DNA of 64,000 nt from Aradus depressus (taxonomy: Eukaryota > Arthropoda > Insecta > Hemiptera > Aradidae). Shown one piece after another: positions 42,301 to 53,090 of this stretch. Where the stretch lies: contig OY759219.1 in assembly GCA_963662175.1 (NCBI GenBank), positions 23,168,908 to 23,232,907 on the forward strand, written 5' to 3'. How positions within the stretch are numbered: the stretch's first letter is position 1; the number at the start of each line of letters is the position of its first letter. The position numbers were made by a program, and so were the translations under genes. The notes beneath the pieces were generated by a model. The model was not told where the DNA came from. It saw only the letters and a list, made by a program, of their open reading frames with translations, and did no database searches.

Positions 42301-43280
42301 TTACTGAAATTAAAACATTTTTAACTCTCTGGCGCGTCATTCTGCCTCAGATCAATCTATATTACCAGGGTATCTGTCAAGTCGTACTGGGCCCTGATGC
42401 GACTCTCCATATCCCGCAATGTCAGCTGCTCTCTGATCCTGGACACCTCCAGTTCCTCCATTGCGGTGTGATCCTGTCGCCTCCCTACCGTATATTAGGC
42501 TGCTCCAAAATCGTCAAACAGGTAAGTGAGTGTGTCTAATTCGAGGAATTTCTCCAGGATTTGCCTCAAATTGAAGACCGTTGATGGGGTATCTTTGCGA
42601 TTCCACTCTGGTTATTTCCCAGCAGCCTTGAATACAGTACGCCCGACAGATATCCAAAGACGGAGGCTCACTCCACGCCAAAATCCTGAGATATGCAACG
42701 AAGGAGAAGTAAAACGCAATCTAAGTCAAATTGGACTGGCTGCGAACCATTCTTATAAATTCATGTAAGGAAGAAGCTGGAATTTCATATATGAAGGATT
42801 AGGAAAATCCGAGCTCGAGTTTTCAACAAAATTGCTTGTTTCATGGCCAAGAAAACTAAGTATCTAACTGACTTTGTGTCAAAACTAGATTTTTTTAAAA
42901 TTTTTATTTCTTATAAATAAAAGGAATCTGCAAAATGTTTATAATAATGATAGGGTTTTTTAACCTCGGGAAATTAAATGTTGCTCATTTCACTATTCAG
43001 CTAGATATTCAAATTAAAACGAAGCGAGAAACAATTTACATAAAAAATGGCGCTCCCACGTTGAACATTTTTTCAAACCCTTCGGCATTCAATTTCATGG
43101 AGATAGAAAAACAAAGATAAATTCCACGAATTGGTGAATGTTTGCGTCATTCTCCTAATAAAAATATTGTCTATTTATAGCAGTAAATACCCAGTTCGAG
43201 AATTTGACCGCATAGGTTCATGCTCACTTATTAATAGCAAATGACCTACGGCGCCGCCATTTTTTATTTATGTTTAATGG
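42301..43280. other. Unassigned, with a family E scrap at 42800-42880
   Basis: 42310-42500 has balanced composition (ctctggcgcgtcattctgcc) without a long frame. An 80-codon frame at 42526-42768 has no motif. 42800-42880 resembles family E (aatccgagctcgagttttca, ttgtttcatggcc). The remainder is AT-rich. Confidence 0.4.
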
Positions 43281-43283
43281 CAG

Positions 43284-43285
43284 TT

Positions 43286-43351
<66 letters not shown>
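43284..43351. repeat. (CT)n followed by (AT)n microsatellite
   Basis: About 12 CT units, 43285-43308, run directly into about 20 AT units. Confidence 0.95.
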
Positions 43352-43357
<6 letters not shown>

Positions 43358-43364
43358 TAAAAAA

Positions 43365-44060
43365 AAGTCGTCGGTAAATCACCGGCAATATACTTCCCCA
43401 GTATGAATTAATCGAGACTTCCAAAGTCCAAACTAAATTTCTATTTGGCTGAAAATAGACAGGTTTCATCCTTATGAGATTCTGGAAACATATCGCACTC
43501 CCGCTTCAGAAGTAACATAACTCAAAATTCGTCAATTTTTGGTTTATGTCACAAATGAAGTAAGAAAAATGATATATTTATTCAGGAAAAACGACATTTC
43601 TCGGGTTTCAATAGATTCCTTTAGATGGCAGTAAGTGTCTCTTTCAACACTGTAAAATGTCGGCGAGTATCAGCAACTGAAGTGACACATCTTGAGATAG
43701 AGCAGTTGCATCTCAACACTGGAGGAGGTTAGATTCACAGAAGTGTTGTATTTCGACTTGTGTCACTTTTACCTAACAATGTTTGGGACAAAACTAAAAC
43801 GCAATGGTTATAAAATAAGTAATGTTCCACTGACTTCATGAAACAAGAAAGAACAACGTACGAGCCCTCATTACTTCAAAATAGTTATTTCAAATTACAG
43901 TAATTTTTCCGAGTCGTTTTACCGACATTCATGATTTTTGACTTGTGTCACTTCTGAAGCGGGGGTGCGATATATAAAATTTCGTTTTATTAATTCATTC
44001 TGAGAAGGTACATTGCCGGTGATTCACCGACTTCTTCGGTGTCTATTATATTTATTATAT
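43365..44060. repeat. Family C copy hosting a TIR MITE
   Basis: 43365-43493 has the C start (gtcggtaaatcaccggcaat, acttccccagtatgaattaa, gattctggaaacatat). 43970-44060 has atataaaatttcgttttatt, then the reverse end gaaggtacattgccggtgat, tcaccgac. The MITE separates aaacatat from ataaaattt, a phrase that is continuous in other copies. Confidence 0.75.
43494..43969. mobile_element. MITE with CGCAC...GCTTCAGAAGT termini (family D), copy 1
   Basis: Left end CGCACTCCCGCTTCAGAAGT; right end in reverse complement CGCACCCCCGCTTCAGAAGT, with agreement continuing over about 33 bp (acataactcaaaa / acacaagtcaaaa). ATAT is present on both sides (43490-43493 and 43970-43973). A second copy at 59576-59829 shares both ends and part of the interior. 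No transposase is encoded. The superfamily cannot be fixed from a 4-bp duplication that lies in AT-rich DNA. Confidence 0.85.
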
Positions 44061-44520
44061 TATAACTTCTATAATAACAGCTGGGGAAGTAGCAAACATT
44101 ACTTGGTTCATCCCTTAACAATTTCCATGGACCAAGAGGGAAAAACGACGGATCCCTAAAAGAGACACTATAAATCAGAGGTTTAATGGATTCAAACTAT
44201 TCACTGATAAATACTATCATAATCCTTGGTGCTAATCCACGTAGATCCAGGATTAACAAAGAAATATCCTCTTCTATCCCATGGCTTTGTTCTTCTGATT
44301 TGAATAAAGTTCTATTTAATTCTTTGATAAATGAAAGAACATTTATATCGTTAAATGAAGATTAAAGAAATTGTTCAGTTTTCTGGATTCTTCATCTCTA
44401 GGGAAATCATAATACTTTGTGATTATAATTAACATTTTTGGAGAAATATTGTGAAAAAGAAATAAAGAAAAACGTATTTTTTTTTGGAATATTGCCTTTT
44501 TTTTTTTGTTTTAAAAAAGG
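44061..44520. other. No supported gene
   Basis: AT-rich. A scrap of the family C junction (cagctggggaagtagc) lies at about 44079-44096. No frame. Confidence 0.45.
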
Positions 44521-45100
44521 CACCGCCTTGCATTGCAGCAACATCACCCAGTCAACGCTTGTCAAAGCTCGGGGATCAAGGGGTTACTAAAGGACTGGGA
44601 CTGGCCATCGGCAGAACTATTGCGCCGATCGTCCACAGCCCATCTTACATTGCCTGATTCTGCTCCCGCCAGGAGCTGACGAATCGGCAAAACATAGGGT
44701 AGTCTGTTTCCGTAACCATCTGCCGTAAATCCAGTCCCAAATACGATCTTGTCCCATGAATCAACTCCACCCTAGCTTGGTCGTACAGCGGACATTCGAG
44801 GAGTCTCGATACCACCGCACGAACAGTTCGGGGTGTTCTTCCTGTGAAAGAAGAACAGCTTGGAGTTGAAATCACCATGACCTGATAATATTTGAGACGT
44901 CCAGTGATTAGACTGTACCCATGTTGAGTCAAGGCGTACCCGGACGTCCGGGAAGTATGCGTACGTCGTTCGGCCATCCGGGCATCGTGACCAACGGTGT
45001 TGCCTTTTTTCCACAATCCAATTCTGGCGATGTCCTTGCAGCGCACTGGTCTGGACTGTCCGCGCATATTGTCTATGTCAAAATATATATATGGTGTGGG
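44521..45100 (-). pseudogene. R1-like LINE C-terminus
   Basis: Minus-strand frame 44645-45067 (140 codons) reads YSLITGRLKYYQ, then STPSCSSFTGRTPRTVRA, VVSRLLECPLYDQARVEL, IHGTRSYLGLDLRQMVTE, TDYPMFCRFVSSWREQ. It corresponds to the C-terminal knuckle area (x-C-S-x..H/R..L-x-E-C-P) and tail of R1/Jockey LINEs, but the first Cys pair is damaged. It shares its end with the relic at 19660-20180. The 44521-44645 part is likely 3' UTR. Confidence 0.75.
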
Positions 45101-45110
45101 AGTACGTCCG

Positions 45111-45430
45111 CAGGGCCGGCCCTGCTATAGGGCGAACGGAGCGGCCGCTCCAGGCGCCAAGTCCCAGCGGGCGCCTCAGTGGTAAAGAAAAATAAAGGAA
45201 AACTTTGTTTTTTAGCACGGGTCGAGTGTGCTGGCGGTGCACCACCGCCAAGAGTACAGTGCCAACGAGCATGGCTGTTTTCAAACGAAAAATTAGACAG
45301 AGACTTAAGATGTTGTCGAGACCTTCCAAGTTCCATGCTTGCACGCACAACTGGTATATATTAGGGGCAGGCAAGGAGGGCGCCATAATTGGATCTCGCT
45401 CCATCCTAAACATGCCTCGGGCCGGTACTG
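45111..45430. mobile_element. GC-rich hAT-like MITE
   Basis: Left end CAGGGCCGGCCCTGC; right end in reverse complement CAGTACCGGCCCGAGGC, so the termini share CAGxxCCGGCCC. Flanks TACGTCCG (45103-45110) and CACGTCTT (45431-45438) match at 5 of 8 positions, consistent with an old 8-bp duplication. The interior includes gagcggccgctcc and gggcgcc blocks. Several frames above 60 codons on both strands are due to the high GC content. No transposase is encoded. Confidence 0.65.
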
Positions 45431-45639
45431 CACGTCTTGTATTGCTACCATCTTCAGCCACGACTTAACAAATACTAGTATTGGTTCGAGACTGAAGCTG
45501 GTAGCATTACCGAAAGTATTCCCATATTTTATACATATTTTTAAGAAACATAAATTTTTCTTTATTTTTTATAATATTTTGTGTTACGAATATAAACTTC
45601 TGATTTTTTTTGACGGTGTCAATTTTTCCTGTGTATACG

Positions 45640-45885
45640 ATATATGTATATGTCCGGAGGTAAGTACCTTTAGCCCATTGTAAAATGTTTGGACTGCTCG
45701 TTTAGCCTGACCATTCGAACCAGGGTGAAAGGGAGCCGAGAACGTCTGAAAAATGCCATGCTGCAAAAACAGAAGATTCTAAATTCTTCACTTTTCGCAA
45801 ATTGTAAACCATTATCCACAACCATGACGTTTGGAAATTTCTTTTGTAATTTCTTTCCACTAAGATGTTTACATTTCACAAGTTA
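45640..45885 (-). pseudogene. gypsy-type LTR retrotransposon integrase core remnant
   Basis: The minus-strand frames (45670-45879, then shifted, 45584-45766) read KKFPNVMVVDNGLQFAKS, then EEFRIF, then HGIFQTFSAPFHPGSNGQ followed by AKRAVQTFYNGL. VxDNGxQF carries the second catalytic Asp, and H-P-x-S-N-G-x-A-E-R-x-V-Q-T normally carries the catalytic Glu. Here the residue after Ala is Lys instead of Glu. There is a frameshift between the two blocks. No LTRs, protease or RNase H were found, so it is a short dead fragment. Confidence 0.75.
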
Positions 45886-46045
45886 TAACTTACGCTTCGA
45901 ATCTTTGAAACCTTCCAGATAAGTAACTACGGAAGAGATCAAGCACAATATCTCTAATACCGTAGTGTCTCATGTTTTTACAAAGAATTTCTTGATTTAC
46001 CAGATCGAAGGTTTTAGCTAAGATCAGCGAATATACCAAACACTC
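45886..46045 (-). pseudogene. CR1/L2-like LINE RT palm fragment
   Basis: Minus-strand reading VFGIFADL, then, after a one-base shift, AKTFDLVNQEILCKNMRH, YGIRDIVLDLFRSYLSGR, FQRF. This matches the F-x-D-L-S-K-A-F-D-x-V-x-H-x-x-L...Y-G-I...S-Y-L-x-x-R block of CR1/L2-group RTs. It directly adjoins the integrase fragment in the same orientation. The two belong to different element classes, so the junction is a product of insertion or rearrangement. Confidence 0.7.
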
Positions 46046-47940
46046 TTTTTTTTTTATATAATATATTATATAATTTATATAATTACTCTTGTTCTAATAA
46101 TTAATATAAATTTTCGTCCCGAAGACCTACCACTGGGTGGCCTATCTCTCACATGCCATTCACGCCAACATATCCATACCTACCATCATGGATGCTGGTT
46201 GTTGCACCCTAGCAACAGTTGCATCTTTCTAAATAAAAGACAAAAAAAAAATTTATATATATATATAATTAAAATTACCTACTTGTTGAATAAATCCAAA
46301 TGTGGAATTTGAAGTCGATCTATTTTTTCTAAAATTGTATGCCAGATAGAAGTATATTGACTTCCAACGATTCAATAAGTCTCCTGAAAATTATTTTCTC
46401 ATATATTTTTGAAAACTATTGGGTGATAGTTTGAGTAAAAAAGTTGAAATGAAATTGAAATGTGGAAATTTTCTACTTCCCTACAACCTGAATACAGTAA
46501 AAGAAGAGCCCTCTGTGTAGAATGACCATACTTCGTAAGCTCGGTGCCATTGACTTTAAGACTCTGAAGGCTTTAGCCTGGTTGTTTTACTGGCACTACT
46601 CGGCTAACCATTACATTCTACGCCATTAACAATTACTCATTTTAGGTCCTAAAATGTTAATCACCTAGACTTTGCCCTGCAATAACTGCTTCACGTCTGG
46701 CTTAGAGGACAAGACACTTTATAAGTTCAAGGGCAATAAGACTAGGGGATTTAAAAGCAATTTAAAGTTCTACTCCTTTTCAATTTACATCATGTCAAGT
46801 CTGAAATAGCACAAGCACAAAGAACAATTTATTTGATATAAAAATCCTCACAAAGAAGAAATTTTATCTAGGGCTTCTGTTGTCAATAGTTTTTTAAATA
46901 GATTTTCAAATTTGTATAAAAATGAAAGGGACAGAATGGCTATTGTGTTGCAACCTACAACATTCATGTGTCGACTCCAGCGAGATCTTAAGTGGCTTCC
47001 TCCTGTCTCTGCCAACGGTCCAAGTTCTATTCTTCTCCCAATCGCTTCTGCGTGTGACTTTGATGTCTCACCATCATCTTTTTATTTATAAAGACACATC
47101 ATCCGGATCTCCAAGCTGTCCTCATATGTGAGAAAGAAAATTCAACTGACTATATTCGTCTCTCAACACCACCTGTCCATATGGCCTCTAAGTTCTCACT
47201 CCTGGACTCTCCATCTGACTTCTACACACACACACACTACTCTCTCTCTCAACACCGACTACTCTTCTCCTCGTGGGATATGGCTTCGCCATTTTTTTAT
47301 GCACTCCTTACATCTGATTGGTTAAAATGCACAATGCCTTTTTTTTATAATTATATTTTTCTTTTACAAATATTTTTCTTAATCCTATTTTCACATTACT
47401 CTATGTTTTTTTTTTTATAATTAACAAATCATATAATTAAGATTCATACATTAATCAGATTTTATACAATATCAATTGAGACACCCTTGACATAACCTGA
47501 CTCTCCATGGAGGTGGGCGTGGCATATTCATATCATCGCAACTACATCTCTTTTTTTTTATTTTTGTTATGTAATGGTTTATATGAACCATTACAATATA
47601 TTAAGCTCATACTGTGAAGTTTATAAGTTGTATGAGTTCAATGAAATGAACTTCAGTATCAGAGAACGGGAGATCATATTGGATGGGAGTTGACAAATAT
47701 GTCCAGACATGACATAGCTACAGACAACATGGAATGTACCTCTTTTCTGTGCACTATCCTTCGTTCACAGTTCAGATAATGGACTCCCCCTATAATAGCA
47801 CGGAGAACACACCCGGTAAATGATCTCTACAGAGGACTCGATAGTGCCAATAGGAATATCTGAGGAATCCTGATGTTGAAGCTACTCCTTATCATATATG
47901 ATAGTAAGATGTTGTGGGATGAGATTTCTCATTGAAATAA
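46046..47940. other. Mostly unassigned; possible LINE scrap near 46920-47100
   Basis: 46060-46130 and 46240-46270 are AT simple repeats. At 46965-47010 a frame reads CRLQRDLKWLPPVSANGP, which resembles the L-x-W-L-P-V-x-x-R segment of CR1/L2 C-termini, but later codons do not support it. 47215-47260 has a CA-rich run (acacacacacac). 47640-47940 is unrecognised, with no frame above 60 codons. Confidence 0.4.
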
Positions 47941-48016
47941 AAGTAAAAGACGTTGTCTTCCCAATTTTATTTTTGAACAGAACAGGTTTTCAACGCAACA
48001 GCGTCATCGTCAGTGG
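47941..48016 (-). repeat. Retroelement-end motif with CTGACGA-hairpin-GAAA
   Basis: On the minus strand: ccactgacgatgacgctgtt, gcgttgaaaacctgttctg, ttcaaaaataaaattggg. An ACGC-TGTT-GCGT hairpin is framed by CTGACGA and GAAA. Comparable layouts occur at 12362 and in family H (54425). The class is not proven. Confidence 0.4.
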
Positions 48017-48835
48017 TACATCTATGAAAGAATAAATAATATATACAAATAATGAAAAGTATAAATCTTTAAGCTCAGGGTACAGAGTAACAAAACAAAA
48101 ACTTACTTACCCCACCCATACAGCGTAGTGGTTAAAAGACAACTGGCATAGCTCAAAGGGGTGGGGATAGCTAGTTTCACTCACTCAACGTACAAAAAAA
48201 AATTCATTCAAGTATACACAATAACTATAAAAACAATTCTCTACATAATAGTAAAATAAATGACTCTACAATAGTATAAAAATTCACCAAACAACCAAAG
48301 GAATTTTTGTCATAAAATATAATAAATGAATGTTTAAAAATATTCTCATAGACTTACAAAAAAATATAAATAAAATAAAATACACACAATGAATATATAT
48401 GTAACAACCAGCCAAAAAAAACTTTTACAATATGTCTCTTACAGGACATCACTTACAATATATCTCTTACATTTTCCAGCCATATATTTATTTAATAAAA
48501 AAAAAAATTATAAACATATATATTACTAATTTACCCTAATTACTTTCTCTGGCCGTATATTTACTTAATAAAAAAAACATTTATAAACATATATATTTTT
48601 TTTTAATATATAACATTTAATGAATATCATTAATCAAGCTAGAAGACTCCCAGCCTTGAACTCCAGAAGCCGATGTTCAGGTTGTCGATGGATTTTTTGG
48701 TTTTATTATTTCTGCTTTGAGTTAAGTGAATACATTAAACACTTTAAAGGACTTCTTGTTACCATTTAATCAAGTTTATGATATATTTTTGTTCCTGAAT
48801 ACAGTACAAGAAGCAGAAATTCTGTCAGTTATTAT
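48017..48835. other. AT-rich, with an imperfect tandem duplication
   Basis: 48478-48540 (ccatatatttatttaataaa, ataaacatatatatta) is repeated at 48549-48600 (ccgtatatttacttaataaa, ataaacatatatattt). Period about 70 bp. No gene. Confidence 0.55.
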
Positions 48836-49089
48836 CTTTAACTACGAGGTCATATTGCCTTTTACCAGAGCGCTGTGTGCAGGGGGAGTACTATATTTTG
48901 TCTATTTAGGTTTATTCCACCTAGGGTAGGGGTCTTTAACGATTATCTGACATCGCAGGGCTTAAAACCATCGCTTAACGTCTTATCCGAAGGATAGCGT
49001 GCTCAAGGTTTTTCTATATCCCAGATAATAAACCTAAGGTCCTAGACCGGGATTCGAATCCGCGATCATGAGCTTAAAAAGCAAGCCCT
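48836..49089 (-). mobile_element. SINE S1, B-type linker, tail truncated
   Basis: Begins inside the element at ctttaactacgaggtcatat, and the stem block is deleted (gagcgctgtgtgcagggg). The gggtaggggtctttaacgat block and B-form linker ggtttttctatatcccagat are present. The B-box area is gggattcgaatccgcg. The A-box end is missing. Confidence 0.85.
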
Positions 49090-49104
49090 ATAAGCAAATC
49101 TATG

Positions 49105-49330
49105 TTAGCTTAAATGACTTTTTCATTCCAAATTTCAAATTCATAGATGCAATCGTTTTTGCGGTAGAGCGCTCACTTTCCCAATCACAGACATAAAAAC
49201 ACAGACAGAGACATAATTGCGAAAATTGTCTTAACGTATTCAGGAGACCTGAAAATGTGAAAATCCGTTAAGACCTCGATCTTTGATTTTCACGCGATTA
49301 CAATTCTTCCTCCGTATAAGAAAGTAAAAG
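49105..49330 (-). repeat. Family E copy, most complete in the window
   Basis: Reverse order: gactttttcattccaaattt, atagatgcaatcgtttttgc, ggtagagcgctcac, cagacataaaaacacagaca, ttgcgaaaattgtcttaacg, aggagacctgaaaatgtg, agacctcgatctttgatttt, cacgcgattacaattcttcc, tccgtataagaaagtaaaa. The end phrase resembles the family C junction in having a short self-complementary tatac/gtata core. Confidence 0.7.
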
Positions 49331-49332
49331 TA

Positions 49333-49650
49333 GAGAGCGCCGGTAGCTCAGAGAAAGTGTGTTTGTCTATTGAGCCCAAAATCGCTGGTTCGATACCTGG
49401 CTGATAGGTTTTTTTATCCGGGAAATAAAAAAAACTTTCGGATGGACGTTAAGCGATGGTCTCGAGCCTTTACAATGTCAGGTACTCGTTATAGACCCCT
49501 AGGTAAATAAAAATTTAGGGTAGGCAAACTCCCAGGACTCCCACAGTAGAGACGGGCTCATGTCCACCAGAGTGACGAAAAAGTGCTCTGATAGTAGGCG
49601 ATACAACCTCGTTGTTAAAGCCCGGGCGTGAGTAACAGCAACTAACTAAC
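49333..49650 (+). mobile_element. SINE S1, B-type linker, with AACTA tail
   Basis: Head gagagcgccggtagctcaga, B box GGTTCGATACC, linker ggtttttttatccgggaaat, then ttcggatggacgttaagcga, the gtcaggtactcgttatagac block, the stem ccaccagagtgacgaaaaag, tagtaggcgatacaacctcg, cccgggcgtgagtaacagc, and the tail aactaactaac. It is complete apart from small deletions. No convincing target duplication. Confidence 0.9.
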
Positions 49651-50338
49651 CAATACCAAAAGAAGCCGGCTTGGAAGAGTAACAATAGCTATGGTAGGTT
49701 AGAGCGTATCTTTATTTTACAATCTGTGTGTAATTGTATGATATTTTTTCTAAAAAATAAATTGACTAAATAAAGAAGTGGTGCGATATGAGTTTAACAG
49801 AGCCTTTGTGGTCCCCACATCTCTACAAAAAGAAGGTTCTCATATTTTGCCTAAGGGAGGCCACAAAAAAAACCTCATAACAGCTTATTTACGTTGAGTT
49901 TGGCTAATCTGGTTTTCTCATCACCCAATTCTCATATCACAAGCCCAGTTTACTAACCAGCATGGCGTCTATATTATTTTTTATTTTTTTTTTATTTTCG
50001 AAGTCATATTTCTATCTTTTTTTGGCGATCCTTGACCTCTGGAAAGTTCCATATAACGATTCCTTTGATGAGATTCCGTAATTATGTAGAAAGGAAAACC
50101 AGCACCGCCATCATTAAAACAAAGAAATCAGTGAATTCAATTTTCATTTTAATTGGAAACCTTCAAGCTACGCCATTTTTTTTTTTTTTTTTCGGGTGGT
50201 TAATTTTGATGTAGTAATTAAATTCAAAAACCACGCAAACTCAGTAAACGAAGCCGTAGTATTTGTTATTATTTATTCATTGTGAATATTTACAATTACT
50301 CGATAAATAAATCTGATGACAATTATGCATATAGGACA
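49651..50338. other. No supported gene
   Basis: AT-rich with T runs. A 60-codon frame at 50032-50214 ends in a poly-Phe run from a T tract. Confidence 0.45.
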
Positions 50339-50500
50339 AGTTAGTTATTGTGACTAAAGCCCGGGCTTTAACTACAAGATCATATCGCCTACTACCAGAG
50401 AACTCTTTCGTCGCTCTGGACATGAGCCTAGCTCTACTGTAAGAGTCCTAAATTTTACCTACCTAGGTTTATTCACCATCCGAAGGACGGCGTGCTTAAG
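50339..50500 (-). mobile_element. SINE S1, 5'-truncated with an internal deletion
   Basis: Tail side agttagttattgtgactaaa, then the 3' blocks, with the stem shortened (tcgtcgctctggacatgagc). The atttttattcacctagg part is joined directly to ccatccgaaggacggcgtgc, skipping about 70 bp. The linker and head are missing. Confidence 0.85.
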
Positions 50501-51150
50501 GAACAGGATTTAGGACAAAGTCAAATAGTAATTGGCGCCAGAAACCAAGGACGAATGTGGACCGTGGCGTTCCTCAACGCAATAGGGTGATGTGATCGAC
50601 CCCCTCTCAGAGGGTCAGGAGCACCCAAAAAATAAAAAATAAAAAAAAAAGTAAATGGCAATATAGGACAATAATAATTAAATAAAAAGAAATTAATAAT
50701 AAAAATAAATGAATAAAAGTAATAGTATAGGTACCTATATAAAGAGATAAATAAATAAAAAATAAGAATGTCTCTATAAGGTGATGGATAATATGTACAA
50801 AATAATAATATACATAATGAGTAAAATCTATACAATGCTAATAATACAATAAAGAAAAAGAAATTGATATACTACTTTTATTTTATTGTGCATATTTACA
50901 ATCGTTACAAACCATAAATAAATTTGTTGAAAATTAGGATAATAGGACATAGTGAAATAATAAATGACAGTATGTACAATAATAACTAGGTATATATAAG
51001 AAAAAAATAATAATTATCAAAAAATGAAAATATTTCTGTAAAGTCATGAAGAATATTTACAAAATAATGATAATATATGTACAATGAGAAAATATGTACA
51101 CCGATAATATATACATTTATAATCCAAATAAAAAACAAAATATAAAATAT
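50501..51150. other. AT-rich DNA with a diverged ~240-bp duplication
   Basis: 50690-50840 and 50943-51120 share phrases in the same order (ggtacctatataaagaga / ggtatatataagaaaa, gtctctataaggtgatgga / tttctgtaaagtcatgaag, aatatgtacaaaataataat / aatatttacaaaataatgat). 50270-50340 and 50880-50950 also match (gtgaatatttacaattactc / gtgcatatttacaatcgtta). 50520-50620 is GC-richer (ctcaacgcaatagggtgatg) and unassigned. No gene. Confidence 0.5.
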
Positions 51151-51600
51151 TAATTTAGCTCGAGATCTCCAATTTGCCACCACTATGAGTCCATCTTCAT
51201 TTCCCCGAATCATCTCGCTCTGTCAGCCTCTAACCAGCAGTGGTGGCTGACCGAGAGGGACAGGAAGAGCTGAATATGAGAGAACATGAGGAGAAAAACT
51301 GGCCATTGCCAGCACTCCTTAAGTCGTAGTTCCTTAAATAATTGCTCACAGTCTCTCGACCAGGACCGCCTCAGAGAATGGCATGACCGGGATTGGTCAA
51401 AACGATTTTTATGATAGGAAAGTTTCCGGAAAGGAATTTTGCGGCAAATGTGGAGGGTGAGTTTAGAAACATAGACAGGTGCATCAACAATAGTGTCGCT
51501 CTTGTCGGGTTTTGAATTCACAATTCATTTTTATATCAATGTTTTCATTACGACGGGAGTTATTAAAATTTTTATGTTAGATTACTCAAAATAAACATAG
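51151..51600. repeat. Family K copy (51270-51410) and family C scrap (51490-51600)
   Basis: Family K blocks match 24795-24935. A 103-codon minus frame (51210-51521) spans both parts and is therefore probably not a gene. The C scrap reads gtcgggttttgaattcacaa, ttcattacgacgggagttat. Confidence 0.5.
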
Positions 51601-52084
51601 ATTTTTTTTTTGCCATAGAAGGATTTTCTTGAATTCGACATTATTTTTTTAAGTAAAAAAAGCGTGATAAATGAGGGCTTTATAACGAAGTTTTGCTGTG
51701 ATACGACAAGATGTAATGAATGTATTTACTAACGGAGTATTGTGGTGTCAATCCACTTTCCCAAAGTATACTAGACTGTAAGGACAATGTATCGATGGCC
51801 CAGAATCCTAGGATAATGTCTGAATCGAACAAAGATATACCACCAAGGAAGGGTCATACATACAAAGATAGATTCATTAATATACTTTTGTTTGAGTGAA
51901 CATTGTAAGTCACTTTGTTTCCACTGTAATAACACTAGTGAGTGATACTATTATCAAAGAATGGGATGTTGATTATATGGGCTCTCGTCCAAGTTAGCAT
52001 TTCTCCATCAACCACCGAGACTAGAACACATCGTTCTGAAGAGGTGTCGCTCGAAGTACATAAATATAATATATAACATATTAT
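51601..52084. other. No supported gene
   Basis: AT-rich. No recognised repeat or frame. Confidence 0.45.
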
Positions 52085-53090
52085 GTTATATCCCGAGCTA
52101 TACGAAGTATAAGGGAAATTATGTAATCGGTCAAATATTCGTTGCGGAGTTTACTCCAGAATTCAAATCATCATCATCATCCTCGGCGCTACGGCTCCAT
52201 TCGAGCCTTGGCCTCCTCCAGAGACTTCCCCCAAAGACTCCTGTCCAGCGCAAGCGTTCTCCAGTTTCGCAGCCGAAGGTTCCTTGCGTCCCCATCGACT
52301 GTGTCCATTCATCTCTTCCTGGGTCTTCGTCGTCCTCTGTTTCCCTCCGGGATCACTAGCATCAGTCTTCGTGGGATTTCAGCCTCCTGCATCCTTTGCA
52401 CATGACCTGCCCATCGAAGCCTCGCCAGTTTTATCAAGTCTGTGACCTTGGGCTCTCCAAACTCCATAGTGATCTCGGCATTATTTTTAATTCTGAACAT
52501 AACCGAACCAGGAATCCTCCGCAGAAACTTTCTCTCGAATATCTCGAGGCTTCTCTCGTCTGCTCTGATCATCGTCAAGGTCTCTGCCCCATAAGTCAGG
52601 ACAGACCTGACCAGAGTTTTATAGAGCTGCATCTTTGTTGGCTTGGTAAGCAGTCGAGACCTGAAGTGACGCTGGAGCCAGCCCATAGTAGCTTCGATTG
52701 GCCGCAGCAACTCTCCGGTCTATCTCCTCTCTCACTTTGTTGTAGAAACTGACGTATGAGCCCAGATATACAAAGCAGATTTCAAATATGAAAAAAAAAT
52801 TTCGGTCAGTGAATCATCGTCATGTACTTCCCCAGAACGAATTATGAATTAACTGTTCACTCCCCTCCCTGTCTTGAACTCAGGAATCCCAATAACTGCC
52901 AATATAATAAATGTATCAAAACTAAATTTTTATTATGAGGATTCAGAAGCTACTTTGTAAGTCAAATATTGAATTTTAGCCCAAACAGTCGACTGGCTTT
53001 GGAAAGAGACCGAAACTCAATTGATTATTTTGTGCTGGGAACGTACATAGCCGATGATTCACTGACACCTTTTATTTTATTTTATATTGC
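52085..53090. repeat. Family C copy hosting an RTE-like LINE
   Basis: Left part: cccgagctatacgaagtata, agggaaattatgtaatcggt, cagaattcaaat. After the LINE: cagatttcaaatatg, a reverse/forward switch with ggtcagtgaatcatcg, tacttccccagaacgaatta, then reverse blocks aataactgccaatataataa, gaggattcagaagctac, gtgctgggaacgtacatag and gattcactgacacc. Confidence 0.65.
52169..52775 (-). pseudogene. 5'-truncated RTE-like LINE with 12-bp target duplication
   Basis: The minus-strand reading starts FVYLGSYVSFYNKVREEI, then DRRVAAANRSYYGL. After a shift it continues (52309-52710) LLTKPTKMQLYKTLVRSV, LTYGAETLTMIRADERSL, EIFERKFLRRIPG, KLARLRWAGHVQRMQEAE, RGRRRPRKR. These are the YLGS, LYKxxVRxxLTYGAE, FERxxLRRI and RLRWAGHVxRM motifs of RTE-group RTs. 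The 3' tail is (ATG)n. CAGAATTCAAAT (52157-52168) and CAGATTTCAAAT (52776-52787) flank it with one mismatch. Confidence 0.88.

Noticed and set aside
43284..43351. CT/AT tract as a promoter element
   Set aside because: It is a simple microsatellite with no downstream gene.
45073..45468. Overlapping frames of 61-127 codons at 45.1-45.5 kb as genes
   Set aside because: They lie on both strands within the GC-rich MITE, where stop codons are scarce, and show no domain.
50521..50835. 104-codon hydrophobic frame as a membrane protein
   Set aside because: The hydrophobic run comes from AAT/AAAT low complexity read on the minus strand.
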